Source: Amphiura filiformis (Eukaryota; Echinodermata; Ophiuroidea; Amphilepidida; Amphiuridae). From it: a DNA stretch of 64,000 nucleotides. The notes below the pieces were generated by a model. The model saw only the letters and a list, made by a program, of their open reading frames with translations, had not been told where the DNA came from and made no database searches. A program made the position numbers and the translations under genes. The stretch is taken from contig NC_092642.1 of NCBI RefSeq assembly GCF_039555335.1, positions 14,084,243-14,148,242 of the forward strand, in the 5' to 3' direction. Shown here piece after piece: positions 25,301 to 31,880 of this stretch. The first letter of the stretch is position 1. Every line of letters starts with the position of its first letter.

Positions 25301-28300
25301 ATTTTTAAGCACTAAATCGCTTATTTTCATACTTTACCAACCTGTGACATGTCTTTTCATAGGTTATCAGGGTCAAGAAACACATTTTTATCACTTTTAA
25401 CATCAATTTCTGTACATGAAGGGTGTTAAGTGGTAAATATTTTTAAAAAACACCCCCAAAACACCAAAAATGTTGTTTTTCCAACATTTTTACACCATTA
25501 ATATAGCTTGTATGATTTTGTACTGTCCAATATTTAGCTGATTACATTACAAGTCAGCCCCAGAGAATTATTTGGTATTATTGTCCAAACAGCCAATATT
25601 ATTTTTGGTCAAGATTGGGAAGAAATTAGTAAAAATGAGGAGTGGGATAGTGAAGATGATGAAACGTCAGAAGACGATACAGCAAAGCGTCGGAAATCTG
25701 CTAAGGACTTAACTTATGTCTTTCCAAGTCGCAGAACTGGGAATCGATATCTAGAGGATGCTTCCTGCTGAACACTTTAAGATGATGATGTAATTACTGT
25801 AGGTCTTGACGACACAACCAAAGCAGCAGGGCATCAAAATAATGTATGATGTGAAAGCTGATCACATTACCATATCAGGTCCTAACATGTCTCGAAAGAC
25901 CATGACAACAGGCTACAGAAAATATCAGTCACTTAGGAGCTGATGGTGCTGTTGCATAATGATCTAAAACTGAAATGCCTTGCAATGCTGGCTGACTGTG
26001 ACATTGACAACATAAAATGCTCAACAGACTTTTGGATATCAGATCGTGCAGGCGATTGTTCCAAGCTCTTGCAAATTCTCGGGTGACAAAAGAGAAAATC
26101 CTCAAATGCAGTGCACACACTATACTAGGCGCGACTCACATAGCTGACAAAGTCTTTAAGAACATTGAACAGAAAATCGGCGTTCAAAAACTGTTAAATG
26201 TGACAGCTGGTGAGAAGCGCTTCACATCACCAGGATCAAGTGTCCACACGCTGGCCTTCGTTGCAATATCAAAGCTACTTTCTCCTAGCCATGCTGCGCA
26301 CTCCATATCACTGTATAACGAATATACATCATGGATGGAGATGGAAGACATCGAACATGCCGGTTTCAAGGGCTTCACTGGTAATAGATTCGGTAGAATT
26401 GCAGAGATCGCAAAGCAATATTTCCTGCAAAATAGAGCTAAGCGTGTCATTGGTCTGCCAACGAATGAGTATGAAGATCATCGTATTCAGCCATTGAGCC
26501 ACCGCAGGGCAGTTGGAGCAGCCATGTATGTTTTACAAGGAGGCCCCTGAGTGATTTTGCCAGCTGATGCCAGACATCCATGTCCATGACCCCAGGTTGC
26601 GACGGTCTGTGAGATCCCATGACCTAGCAGTGGAAGATAAAACCTTGTCAGCCATGAAAGATCATTTCTACCATCTACAGCCCAATTATGGAATTCTCTA
26701 ACTGCCCAAATTCCAGCCATTAAATCGAGGGCCAGCTTCAGCAGGGAGGTTAAACGCTTTCTGGGTGCTTCCTCGTCAGCAGCTTTAAATGACTTTTTTG
26801 TCTCTGCTGTTAATGCCCAGTTATGCTATGTCGTAAAGAAAAAAAAAGCTAGTTTTTTGGCAGTGTCGACGTATATTCAGAATGACTGGTTCTTGTGTTG
26901 CGCTAAAATCTACTCAAAATTGGGAGATGCTTTCATTTTCCCTCTCATGGATCTCTTAGGAATAGATGACAGAGGCAGCAATGTTGATAGAAGTGAGCGT
27001 ACCTGGTTAGGAGTGCGCAAGTTCATTGAACGAAAGCTACCTGAGCTTAAGCAAGTCAGAGATGAGTCTATGGATAGTGATGATGGCAAGAGTAGACTGT
27101 ATGGTGCGGTGCTTGATGAAGTGATAGATAAGTTAAAAAGACAGTTATCTGAAATGGCATTCTTCTGCAGTGGTGAGGGTATGGATGTAGAGATTGATGA
27201 AGACAAGATGGAATTTCCACCTCTTACAAATCTAGGGTGTGAATCAGAATTCGCCAAACTGGATATTGTTGCAAGTTGCATATGTGTTTGCTTAAAATTG
27301 TATTATGGTAAATTAAGATGGGTTCTTTGTTTATTTAAAAATGTTTATAATTATGTATATTCGTTGTTTTGATTAAATTAGAATTATTTGTTAGTTAAAA
27401 GGAGGTACATCGTTATCAGGCCTCGGCTTTGTGATGTACCTACCTTCATCAAATCTTGTTAATACACAATAATTGTATATAATAATGCTATAATGTTTGT
27501 ATGAGATTGATGAAAATAAAGATTGATTGATTGAAGTGGCGGATCTACATCAGTCCAAACCCATTCATGTAAAAACATAGAAAAGACAAATCGGTTGCTT
27601 TCTGATCTGTCTTTTACGACACTTTGCAATGCTGAAAAACACAACCAATGGAAATGGGCAAGGACCTCTGACAATGTATCTGATGTAAAGGAGATAGAGT
27701 CAAACTACCTTCATACAGTCAAAATGACAAAAAGACTGGTTCTCATGAAAAAAACAGAACTGAAGAAAAGAAACAATGAAACTCCATGATGAATGCAAGG
27801 CCCACCAGGGCCCTGTGACACAAAGCAATGTAGGAATACTTGAGGACCTAACAGAAAAGGAACTACTCAGTGAAATAGGTTATCTGAGTGTAACAGTTGC
27901 CCCTGATATTCGTCAGAGGCGAAGAGAAAAACACGATGGAAAATTCAAACTCTACCAATTAATTCTAATCCCGCTGGCACCTTTGTCTAAAACTGATGCA
28001 CGGGATCATATGTAGCCACAAAGTGGCCTCTCTACTATCAGTCAGAACCCTGTCAGTCAGAAAATGTGCCATAATTGCATCTATTCCACTTCCAAGCTAG
28101 GATTAGGATTAGGAGCACACTATATATTTTGCAATTTTACTAACAATTTTGATAAATGGGTCTTTTCAATAGAACAACACAAAAGGCCTGCTATTCAGAA
28201 GGCTTGCTATGTAGAAGGCCGCACCTGACTAGCGGCCTATAACAGGCCTTATGAGTATCAGGTCTTACAGCAGGTTTTCTGAATATCGGGTCTTCTGACA

Positions 28301-28508
28301 AAAGAACCAGTAGCGGTGCATGCACCTGCATGATCACACCAGTAGGCCAACTTTTGTATGTTTGAGTATTCTTACCAATTGGGTAACTTGACTGAATAGT
28401 CACTGGTCCATAGCAATTATAGTAGTCTCCATTAACTCTGTTTTGGTTGCCAGCTACATTAGTGCCAGGTTGTGCAACAGGCAAGTTTTCTTCTGTCTGT
28501 GACATCAT
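1276..28508 (-). CDS. Gene A: DED / TRADD-N-like protein with long linker and two hydrophobic segments (join, one joint open)
   Basis: Exons on the minus strand: 28508-28376, 23120-22962, then (joint not closed) 16776-16593, 15758-15516, 13718-13428, 12268-11531, 9849-9796, 8523-8479, 5423-5250, 3044-2886, 1316-1276. From the 16776 exon onward all phases agree: 1929 bases, 642 codons plus stop. If translation began at ATG 16752 the product is 634 aa: DED about 20-120, TRADD-N-like 137-220, disordered linker 232-477, hydrophobic segment 478-495, second hydrophobic segment 538-559, tail to 634. The first two exons end in phase 1 but the DED exon opens in phase 0, so either an exon between 22.9 and 16.8 kb was missed or the acceptor differs. 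The membrane exons could instead belong to a separate receptor gene starting near 9.8 kb; phase agreement favours but does not prove one gene. Confidence 0.5.
1931..2502. mobile_element. MITE family 1, copy with long interior
   Basis: Ends taaaagagcgttttgtgatc and gatcatgaaatactctttta are inverted. Family members at 13857, 33537 (partial), 39891, 47742 and 58039 share the ends and the interior gctacataatgtttatgtac-type sequence. It lies in the last intron of gene A. Confidence 0.65.
2886..3044 (-). CDS. Gene A exon: cytosolic tail with Tyr motifs
   Basis: A 159-base, phase 1-1 exon, acceptor TTTTCTCTTTGTAG, donor GTACAG. 53 residues include LHYVSAE, SEYPISL and DLYDCIC, candidate phosphotyrosine or sorting motifs, with an acidic stretch ENENEDRKQ. 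It joins the transmembrane exon exactly in phase (G + GA). No domain recognised. Confidence 0.55.
3235..4145. repeat. Foldback of a satellite-type unit
   Basis: The unit containing aagtttgaagttgatcggtg and agagtggattaatg occurs in minus orientation near 3245-3420 and twice in plus orientation at 3830-4030, ending in (aaac)n and gccccacatatatgtggggg. The same unit forms the array at 57.8-59.3 kb; its 3' end alone also appears at 7985-8075. Confidence 0.6.
3465..3620 (+). pseudogene. LINE reverse transcriptase fragment
   Basis: Translation FMDLSKAFDIIYHNILLDEL ... YHYGFCGISHTWF ... LSNRKQYVYY is the RT finger/palm region (LSKAFD box), very like the copy at 35938-36390. Only about 50 residues remain, followed by a stop. 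Confidence 0.7.
5250..5423 (-). CDS. Gene A exon: transmembrane segment 2
   Basis: A 174-base, phase 1-1 exon (GTTACCAG acceptor, GTGGGT donor). A Pro/Ala/Thr stretch (VDETPRADAPYATAPLATRQ) precedes WLSILIGCIAGILALVLLFL, a textbook membrane helix, then MIHRSQKW, a basic stop-transfer end that places the following tail in the cytosol. With segment 1 this gives a hairpin with both ends cytosolic, as needed for cytosolic DED and TRADD-N domains. Confidence 0.6.
5842..6185 (+). repeat. Dispersed repeat, copy 1 (pair with 61325-61660)
   Basis: Shares gagtgcccc..cctgacaaaaa, aattcagccc, the gcgcgtgcgcatattg-like segment and the end gaccaaaaaagctg.c with 61325-61660 in the same orientation. No ORF. 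Confidence 0.6.
6459..6850 (+). pseudogene. LINE endonuclease 3' part, frameshifted
   Basis: Pieces in changing frames: FDHVWTTHPEMFANNGAISF, SDH then LVYTVRKV, SYRKYDVSAFLEDLNLIPW, HAPFKNMKILSKPPPWFDDE. The SDH-LVY-VRK block is the end of an APE-type endonuclease, and the following linker is typical of CR1/L2-like LINEs. It is cut off at 6850 by a hairpin element. Confidence 0.6.
6862..7250. mobile_element. Hairpin MITE, family 3, copy 1
   Basis: Ends with gtgggacattagagcacatc; inner arms ggattttttcccaaaa / ttttgggaaaaaaatcc and gaaaattttgacctttc / gaaaggtcaaaattttc form a long foldback around 7100-7230. Relative of the element at 14313-14757. Confidence 0.55.
8479..8523 (-). CDS. Gene A mini-exon: polar loop
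   Basis: A 45-base, phase 1-1 exon between ATTCACAG and GTGAGT, coding VVNTPPKGAASSID. It would sit in the loop between the two hydrophobic segments. Support is splice-site quality and matching phase only. Confidence 0.4.
8524..9795. other. Gene A intron: one hairpin, otherwise nothing seen
   Basis: Apart from the hairpin at 8872-8987 I see AT-rich sequence without motifs. Confidence 0.45.
8872..8987. repeat. Inverted repeat, about 30-base arms
   Basis: Arm actgcatatccgtctttaca... (8872-8903) is exactly matched in reverse by tgtaaagacggatatgcagt (8957-8988), enclosing a 53-base loop. Probably a short MITE; no homologue seen in the window. Confidence 0.7.
9796..9849 (-). CDS. Gene A exon: hydrophobic segment 1
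   Basis: A 54-base, phase 1-1 mini-exon behind CCTCTTTTTCTGAAG, donor GTAAGC. It encodes VVCSLLMVAAVMFLQAIY, 18 residues with no charge. Read as part of gene A it is a first transmembrane helix. Read alone, an ATG at codon 7 would leave a signal peptide too short and lacking a basic n-region, so an internal helix fits better. Confidence 0.45.
9850..11530. other. Gene A intron: LINE tail and unassigned sequence
   Basis: Contains the LINE 3' end at 10505-10910 and a repeat-like block near 10915-11070 (gggcccc, cctcgggccc). The rest is unremarkable. Confidence 0.4.
10505..10910 (-). pseudogene. LINE 3' end
   Basis: Minus-strand translation KLWNNLPTHIKNCTTWDSFK ... SLLKTHLFNIAFADDL then TAG is the conserved C terminus of L2/CR1-type LINE ORF2. 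It is followed by a 3' UTR and an (ATT)n tail at 10505-10532. Confidence 0.65.
11531..12268 (-). CDS. Gene A exon: long disordered Ser/Asp/Gln linker
   Basis: A 738-base open exon between TTTTGTAG and CTTGCAG|GTGAGA, phase 1-1, 246 residues with no stop. It is rich in Ser, Asp, Gln and Asn (for example SSSSDVDAG, SDNAGPSQQADESSS) with no hydrophobic core and no domain I recognise. Clusters such as SSGEDTL and FSDDEVN resemble casein-kinase sites. It ties the TRADD-N-like domain to the hydrophobic exons. Gene B has an unrelated linker at this place. Confidence 0.7.
12269..13427. other. Gene A intron with CpG-rich islet
   Basis: Bases 12525-12620 are dense in gcgt/acgc and cgcgcg words in otherwise AT-rich sequence. 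The rest (12640-13330) is an AT-rich unassigned stretch. Confidence 0.4.
13428..13718 (-). CDS. Gene A exon: TRADD-N-like domain
   Basis: A 291-base, phase 1-1 exon, acceptor TTGCTCAACAG, donor A|GTATGTG. Order: strand KDVEFRIKG, helix VNAFREVVSQRLMI, strand RYINVRAIGNG, strand SLILVIQMPE, helix GVNRLCEAVARKDTWLW, strand KIMDIHIEGE. This is the same ferredoxin-like plan as gene B exon 6, with conserved FRI.G and HIEGE. Confidence 0.75.
13857..14158. mobile_element. MITE family 1, full copy
   Basis: Ends taaggagtatttcatgattc and gatcatgaaatgcctttta are inverted; the interior matches copies at 39891 and 47742 in reverse orientation (ggccagagaggttt, ttttgcaagaaatt). Confidence 0.65.
14158..15515. 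other. Gene A intron remainder
   Basis: Besides the hairpin at 14313-14757 it holds a run of ttttaattttaacttt words (14155-14215), an AT-rich low-complexity patch, and otherwise nothing I can name. Confidence 0.4.
14313..14757. mobile_element. Hairpin MITE, family 3, copy 2
   Basis: Arms tcaagggacggatagcaa ... cacagtatttttgtgggaca and tgtcccacaaaaatactgtg ... ttgctatccgatcccttaa. The interior shares gatatcagaa.aggacatctc with the copy at 6862-7250. Confidence 0.7.
15516..15758 (-). CDS. Gene A exon: DED second half
   Basis: A 243-base, phase 1-1 exon, acceptor TCTTTGTGCAG, donor GTAAAG. FFNLMQRCHMFSEDNLFFVQ corresponds to the DED core of helices 4-5; SAYEATEEYAQKRE forms the last helix. End PLVLFKRRGKSF aligns with the end of gene B exon 5. 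Sequence identity to gene B is low but spacing is kept. Confidence 0.75.
16593..16776 (-). CDS. Gene A exon: basic start and DED first half
   Basis: Acceptor CTTCCTTCTTTGTGCAG is excellent and gives a phase-0 opening (TKRKGRGTMEVV). ATG 16752 in GGAACAATGGAAG could be an alternative start. Residues NTIPNAAFQCLKYDICEAI and LKKLKGICIE match gene B exon 4 and form DED helices 1-2. Donor GTGAGT, phase 1. An alternative acceptor at GAAAAG|GA would fit the phase-1 end of exon 2. Confidence 0.7.
18331..18449. mobile_element. Hairpin inserted in the mariner-type element
   Basis: Two nested arm pairs: aagtccttcaaaactg / cagttttgaaggactt and ggctaaacaaatataaactt / aagtttatatttgtttagcc. It ends in a T run. 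The position inside 17441-19353 makes it the younger insertion. Confidence 0.7.
19015..19125 (-). pseudogene. Mariner-type transposase remnant
   Basis: Minus-strand translation HAVEWPARSPDLTPLDFFLC followed by GKIQDLRKRITECIRKYPAH matches the W.RSPDL.PLDFFLWG block, which carries the last catalytic Asp of mariner-family transposases, and the helix behind it. The usual FLWG Trp is Cys. The other catalytic parts are absent. Confidence 0.65.
20254..20748 (+). repeat. Dispersed repeat, copy 2
   Basis: Counterpart of 445-960; small indels only. It lies in the unresolved region between the gene A exons at 22.9 and 16.8 kb. Confidence 0.7.
21532..22951. mobile_element. Inverted-repeat element beside gene A exon 2
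   Basis: aattgaatacatgaattcaa ... acccacccaagtcc at 21532-21565 is inverted at 22918-22951. A second pair lies inside: acagctcaacttaccgtact (21697) against agttgagctgta (about 22463). No transposase seen. Its right end is 11 bases from the exon 2 donor. Confidence 0.55.
22962..23120 (-). CDS. Gene A coding exon 2: Ser-rich segment with GC donor
   Basis: A 159-base, phase 1-1 exon homologous to gene B exon 2 (shared NQLQG.T, LTQPS.DGDTSG, ESSEA). The donor reads GAG|GCAAGTATAG, the strong GC-AG class, where gene B has GAG|GTAAGTATGG. A long inverted repeat arm begins 11 bases past the junction. The donor change may weaken or regulate splicing here. Confidence 0.65.
23287..23668 (+). repeat. 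C-rich, G-poor (cccttacccc)n-like tract
   Basis: About 380 bases made of ccc, tta, cca and cac words with hardly any G; irregular period. The (CCCTTA) order is not the telomeric CCCTAA. It lies in intron 1 of gene A, 170 bases upstream of exon 2, so the transcript carries a G-rich tract. Confidence 0.65.
23669..25590. other. Gene A intron, AT-rich
   Basis: No exon or clear repeat recognised; ORFs here are short and AT-biased. Confidence 0.4.
26640..26860 (+). pseudogene. LINE 3' coding fragment inside the transposon-like ORF
   Basis: After a frame correction it reads FLPSTAQLWNSLTAQIPAIK ... FSREVKRFLG, the conserved end of LINE ORF2. It splits the transposon-like ORF between its LQGGP and DWFLCC parts. 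Confidence 0.55.
27275..27536 (+). repeat. LINE 3' UTR tail
   Basis: Ends aataaagattgattgattga, a short tandem 3' terminus typical of CR1/L2-type LINEs, and contains the stem gaggtacatc ... gatgtaccta (27402-27444). It interrupts the C-terminal part of the transposon-like ORF. Confidence 0.5.
28376..28508 (-). CDS. Gene A coding exon 1: N-terminal GNQ...GDYY...GPVTIQ motif
   Basis: ATG at 28508 (MMSQTEENLP), 133 bases, phase 1 end at GTAAGA. The protein matches gene B exon 1 in TNVAGNQ.RV.GDYY.C.GPVTIQSS. Acceptor TTGCTCACAG at 28534/28535 sets the start of the exon; an out-of-frame ATG lies a few bases upstream of the start used. Confidence 0.75.
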
Positions 28509-29251
28509 TCCCAATCATGCTGACAACTTCAGTTCTGTGAGCAATTAATAGCATCAAGTTTATTAATTTGAACTTTTAAAATTAGCAGAATAGTTCATAT
28601 TATATAACTCATATAAGGTTTCTTGTCATTTCATTGGCCAATTACTATTGATTATTTCTGCTATTTTTAGTGGGCAGCTGCAAAAGGACTATTGCACTCC
28701 GCATGAGTGACACAGAGTGCAATATTTCTTTCCATTGCACGGACGCGGAGCTACCATAGCAACGCTGACAGACGTGCGAGCGTATAGGGCAAGGTTTCCA
28801 CCTTGATTCGCCAATTATAGGTGCAGGTGTTGCTTCTAAAATAAATTTACATTCAGATATTTCTTAATTTATTTTGTTTTCTAAGTGGAAGAAAGGGAAC
28901 TTATAATGAGTTATATAAAACAAGTATTGAATGTTGTTATTCGTTCAATGGAAAGAACATTTCCATTCAGTGAAATATGAACTGTTCCATTCAACTTGGC
29001 AAAGTCTCGTTGAATGGAACAGTCCATATTTCACCTCATGGAAATATTCTTATCATTGAACTCATAAACATTCAATATCTGTATAATATTAACTGTTACT
29101 GATATGAATCTATAAAGTGGATTACTTATAGACCATAATCCTTGAGTGTGGATGTAAACGTGACGGACTTCCCACTGACTTTTTGATGAATGGATCAGTC
29201 AATAATTTATGGTTAGTATCCCTTGTAACACAACCACGACTTATTTTGTTT

Positions 29252-29338
29252 TATATAAGTTGATATTTGTTTGTCCTCTTTATATAAGTTGATATTTGTT
29301 TGTCCTCTTTATATAAGTTGATATTTGTTTGTCCTCTT
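29252..29338 (+). repeat. 29-base tandem repeat, three copies
   Basis: tatataagttgatatttgtt plus tgtcctctt repeated three times without change and without spacers. It forms the 3' tail of the SINE-like unit next to it. Confidence 0.85.
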
Positions 29339-29460
29339 TTCAATTGAAGCTGGGAATCAAACCCGGGACCTCTATGGTGTGAAACACATATACAACCACT
29401 TACTACGGACCAGGTTTGAGCTGTGAAAATGGGATATTTACTGAGATAAAGGGTGAGAAA
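29339..29460 (-). repeat. tRNA-derived SINE-like unit
   Basis: The minus strand has GGTCCCGGGTTTGATTCCC, a T-arm/B-box form, preceded by ttgtatatgtgtttcacacc. No complete cloverleaf, and the tandem tail follows, so it is read as a SINE rather than a tRNA gene. Confidence 0.45.
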
Positions 29461-29532
29461 CAGACCATTACCAGAAAAAATGTTAGTTGGCTTTGCCCCC
29501 TGACACAAAAATTTTAATTAAGCCAGTCATTA

Positions 29533-29909
29533 GGGGCTGTGCACTAATTATGAGCCCCCCCCCCCCCCCGGTAAAATTTGCTTCCCCCCCTCTCAGCCCG
29601 CCAAAAATTCTTTGCCCCCCCTTGAACATGCCAAATTTTTGGGATCCCAAATTGCAAACCTTAAATGGTCTAGATGTATGTTGCAAGTGCAGCGAGCAGG
29701 AAAATTTGCATATTTAATCGTTTCCGTACTGTTTTCCTAAGCCTTTTAGAGCGTTTTATTAAAAAGGCGCCCCATGAATGCGTGCCAAAAATTGCTTGCC
29801 CCCTCTCAGCTTGCCAAAAATTGTTTGTCCCCCCTTTCAGCTTGCCAAAAATTTCTTCCCTCCCCCCAATTTTACCCTCCTTCAGGGCTCATAATTATTA
29901 CACAGCCCC
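29533..29909. mobile_element. MITE family 2, copy 1 (TTA target duplication)
   Basis: TIRs ggggctgtgcactaattatg and its reverse at the right end; TTA on both sides (29530-29532, 29910-29912) points to the PIF/Harbinger group. The interior has C-rich gccaaaaatt.cttgcccccc repeats. Siblings at 31270-31487 and 48657-49056. Confidence 0.75.
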
Positions 29910-30368
29910 TTATCAACATCGCTCATTATTTCTGGTAAAGATGTTTTGAAATGTTTATCTTACATATATGGTGAGCAAAATTAAATTGTTTGCACCATTT
30001 ATATAGTTCAAAAAGAAATTCAATGCCAAACTTTATTTTCTTGAATTAAAACACCAACACTTCCGATGCCAGCATTTAAAAAATTTTTTACATGTACAAC
30101 ATGTTTACCAAGGGTAGCCCGATTCAGCCAAAGCTTGTCTAACACAGGGAAAATACATGTAGGCCTATGACCAAAATTTGGCTTTGTCCTCTCACACTAA
30201 AAGGCTGGCTACATGGTGAGCCATCAATTTTGAAAACTGCATTTGATAGGATGAATGAAAAACAAGATGGGACTGGAGCATTCATAAAATAACCTTTTGT
30301 CAACATTGAGAAAGAGAACTAGAAAAGAATGTTCATGAATAAATTTACCGTGGAATTGTATCTACATG

Positions 30369-30508
30369 CATATGCCTCTAAATGAGGGTTTTCAATGAGT
30401 GAAAGGCAGACACCATTATTTGGAGTTTGAGCAACTATTGCTGATACTGGCACTTGCACAAACATGCTATTTTGCATTAAACAAACCAACCCTCATTTAG
30501 AGGCATAT
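30369..30508. repeat. Inverted repeat with gcctctaaatgagggtt arms
   Basis: tatgcctctaaatgagggtt (30371) is matched in reverse at 30488-30507. Loop about 100 bases. A likely short MITE. Confidence 0.65.
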
Positions 30509-30534
30509 ATATAGATATTGACTTAAACTAAAGT

Positions 30535-30780
30535 CGTCAGGCCTGTAGCCAGGATTTTTTTGTGGGGGAGTGCTGATTTTGAAAAAGTGGACCTTTTTCC
30601 GGGGGGGGGGGGCAATTTTGTGAAAAGTGGACTTTGTTCCCCGAATTTGGACTTTTTTGACTGAAAAGCTTTAAAAATCTCGCTACACTCGCAAATTCTT
30701 AAATTTTGGGACTTTTTGTATACTTTTACAAATTGGGGGGTGTGTGTCACACCCCCACACCCACTGGCTACGGCTCTGAA
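30535..30780. repeat. Dispersed element with agccagg/ctggct ends
   Basis: Starts ctgtagccagga and ends ccactggctacggctctg; the G-run interior repeats aaaagtggact. Similar end words close the 61.3 kb repeat. Low confidence in the limits. Confidence 0.4.
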
Positions 30781-30786
30781 AGTCAT

Positions 30787-30871
30787 GTTCACACGGTCGG
30801 ACATAAGTCACTTATTACCGGTAATAAGTCACTATACCGGTAATAAGTCACTTATGTCTGACTGTGTGAAC
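30787..30871. repeat. Palindromic hairpin with ttaccggtaa cores
   Basis: gttcacacggtcggacataa is inverted at the right end, and attaccggtaataagtcact repeats inside. The whole 85 bases can fold on itself. Confidence 0.7.
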
Positions 30872-31269
30872 AGTGAACACAACTTATGTGATATTTAGTC
30901 CGCACAAAATAATCATGCGATATATACTACTTTCATGTTCATTCACCAGTGTAGGAACAACCTTGTGCACAGAAAATAGGGAAAGGATTTTAGCATGCTC
31001 CAATATCCAGCATAAAAGCCACGAAGCATGAAACTGTCTGATTTACATAACAAGGCATAAATGGTTTTTTTAGAGCCAAAATGCACCCTTAACTTCAATT
31101 TAGTGTTGTTCTGGCCTCTCATGTAGGTCCAGGTTTTATAAATTAATTTTGTTCTCATTTCTCTTGTGTTATTCTGATTAGCATGAATAGTAGATATTAT
31201 GCAGACCACTATTACAGGTCACATGCCAAAAGGTCAAAGGGAGTCAAAACTTCTGTAATTTGGGAGTAC

Positions 31270-31487
31270 AGGTTGGGCAATAATTATGGGGGGGGGGGAA
31301 TTTCCAAATGACATGCTAAAAATTGCTTGCCCCAGGCCCTCTTGGCCTGCCAAAAATAGCAGGCCCCTCTCAGCAGCCAAATATCCTAGCCCTCCCTCTT
31401 TTAATATGCGGAACTTTTGGGAGTCCAATTGGCAAACCTTGGTGGCAATTGTGCCCTCCATCAGTCCTCATAATTATTACACAGCCC
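31270..31487. mobile_element. MITE family 2, degraded copy
   Basis: Right end cataattattacacagccct is intact; the left end (gggcaataattatggggg) is eroded. It is immediately downstream of the gene A 5' UTR exon, in intron 1. Confidence 0.6.
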
Positions 31488-31558
31488 TTAAATAAATTAC
31501 TAGTATACAAGTACACAATCACATGTTTACGTTTAAGAAAATATCATATTTAACTTAC

Positions 31559-31612
31559 CAACACGGATGTCTACACTCCAAACTGCCTTGTACAAAATGA
31601 CGCACTTTAAAA
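31559..31612 (-). other. Gene A 5' UTR exon
   Basis: It is homologous to gene B 57191-57245: both end at a ...TTG|GTAAGTT donor and carry the identical acaaaatgacgcact block near the start. It lies 3 kb before the first coding exon. The 5' limit is estimated. Confidence 0.45.
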
Positions 31613-31622
31613 AATAAACTCT

Positions 31623-31632
31623 GGAAAGTCCC
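31623..31632 (-). promoter_or_regulatory. kB-type site 1, gene A promoter
   Basis: The minus strand reads GGGACTTTCC, an exact classical kB sequence, flanked by GAGT and AGAG as in gene B. It lies just upstream of the 5' UTR exon. A degenerate CCAAT-like CCAAA follows upstream. Confidence 0.55.
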
Positions 31633-31765
31633 ACTCAGCTTTGTTTGGCTGCATCTAAACATCACATGATATGTTCATCAATTCCATTTTTCCCCTAATT
31701 GTCGGTAACTATACAGACAAAAGGCATTTACATTTGCACAAAATCACACCCTTTTAACAAAACTT

Positions 31766-31775
31766 GGGAATTCCC
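31766..31775 (-). promoter_or_regulatory. kB-type site 2, gene A promoter
   Basis: GGGAATTCCC, a perfectly palindromic kB sequence, 143 bases from site 1. The sequence around 31740-31880 repeats the promoter block and matches gene B 57255-57345 even better (ccacttag, gattggct, ttacc/accaaagtc). Gene A therefore has a tandem promoter block. Confidence 0.55.
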
Positions 31776-31789
31776 ACTTAGTTCCGATG

Positions 31790-31794
31790 ATTGG
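31790..31794 (-). promoter_or_regulatory. CCAAT box, gene A distal promoter block
   Basis: GAGCCAATCATCGG on the minus strand, 14 bases upstream of kB site 2, in the same arrangement as in gene B. Confidence 0.4.
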
Positions 31795-31880
31795 CTCCAA
31801 CCAACCATATCATCACTTGACAATATGAGACCTTGACTGTATATGTTGTATGTGGGTATACCAAAGTCGATCAAATACCA

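Larger units (their letters stand above)
25590..28040 (+). pseudogene. Decayed transposon-like ORF, broken and interrupted
   Basis: Plus-strand pieces in changing frames: an acidic part (EEWDSEDDETSEDDTAKRRKS, 25620-25770), DCDIDNIKCSTDFWISDRAG (25995-26050), LKCSAHTILGATHIADKVFK to FGRIAEIAKQYFLQ (26098-26440), then after an insertion DWFLCCAKIYSKLGDAFIF to LTNLGCESEFAKLD (26880-27270), and a C-terminal part (27580-28015). The pattern recalls multi-copy uncharacterised ORFs of invertebrate genomes, probably transposon-borne; I do not recognise the transposase family. It lies antisense in gene A intron 1. Confidence 0.55.

Noticed and set aside
29252..29338. Possible CRISPR array
   Set aside because: Three directly adjoining 29-base repeats with no spacers, in an animal genome.
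29339..29400. Functional tRNA gene
   Set aside because: Only a T-arm-like block; no full cloverleaf or anticodon arm seen.
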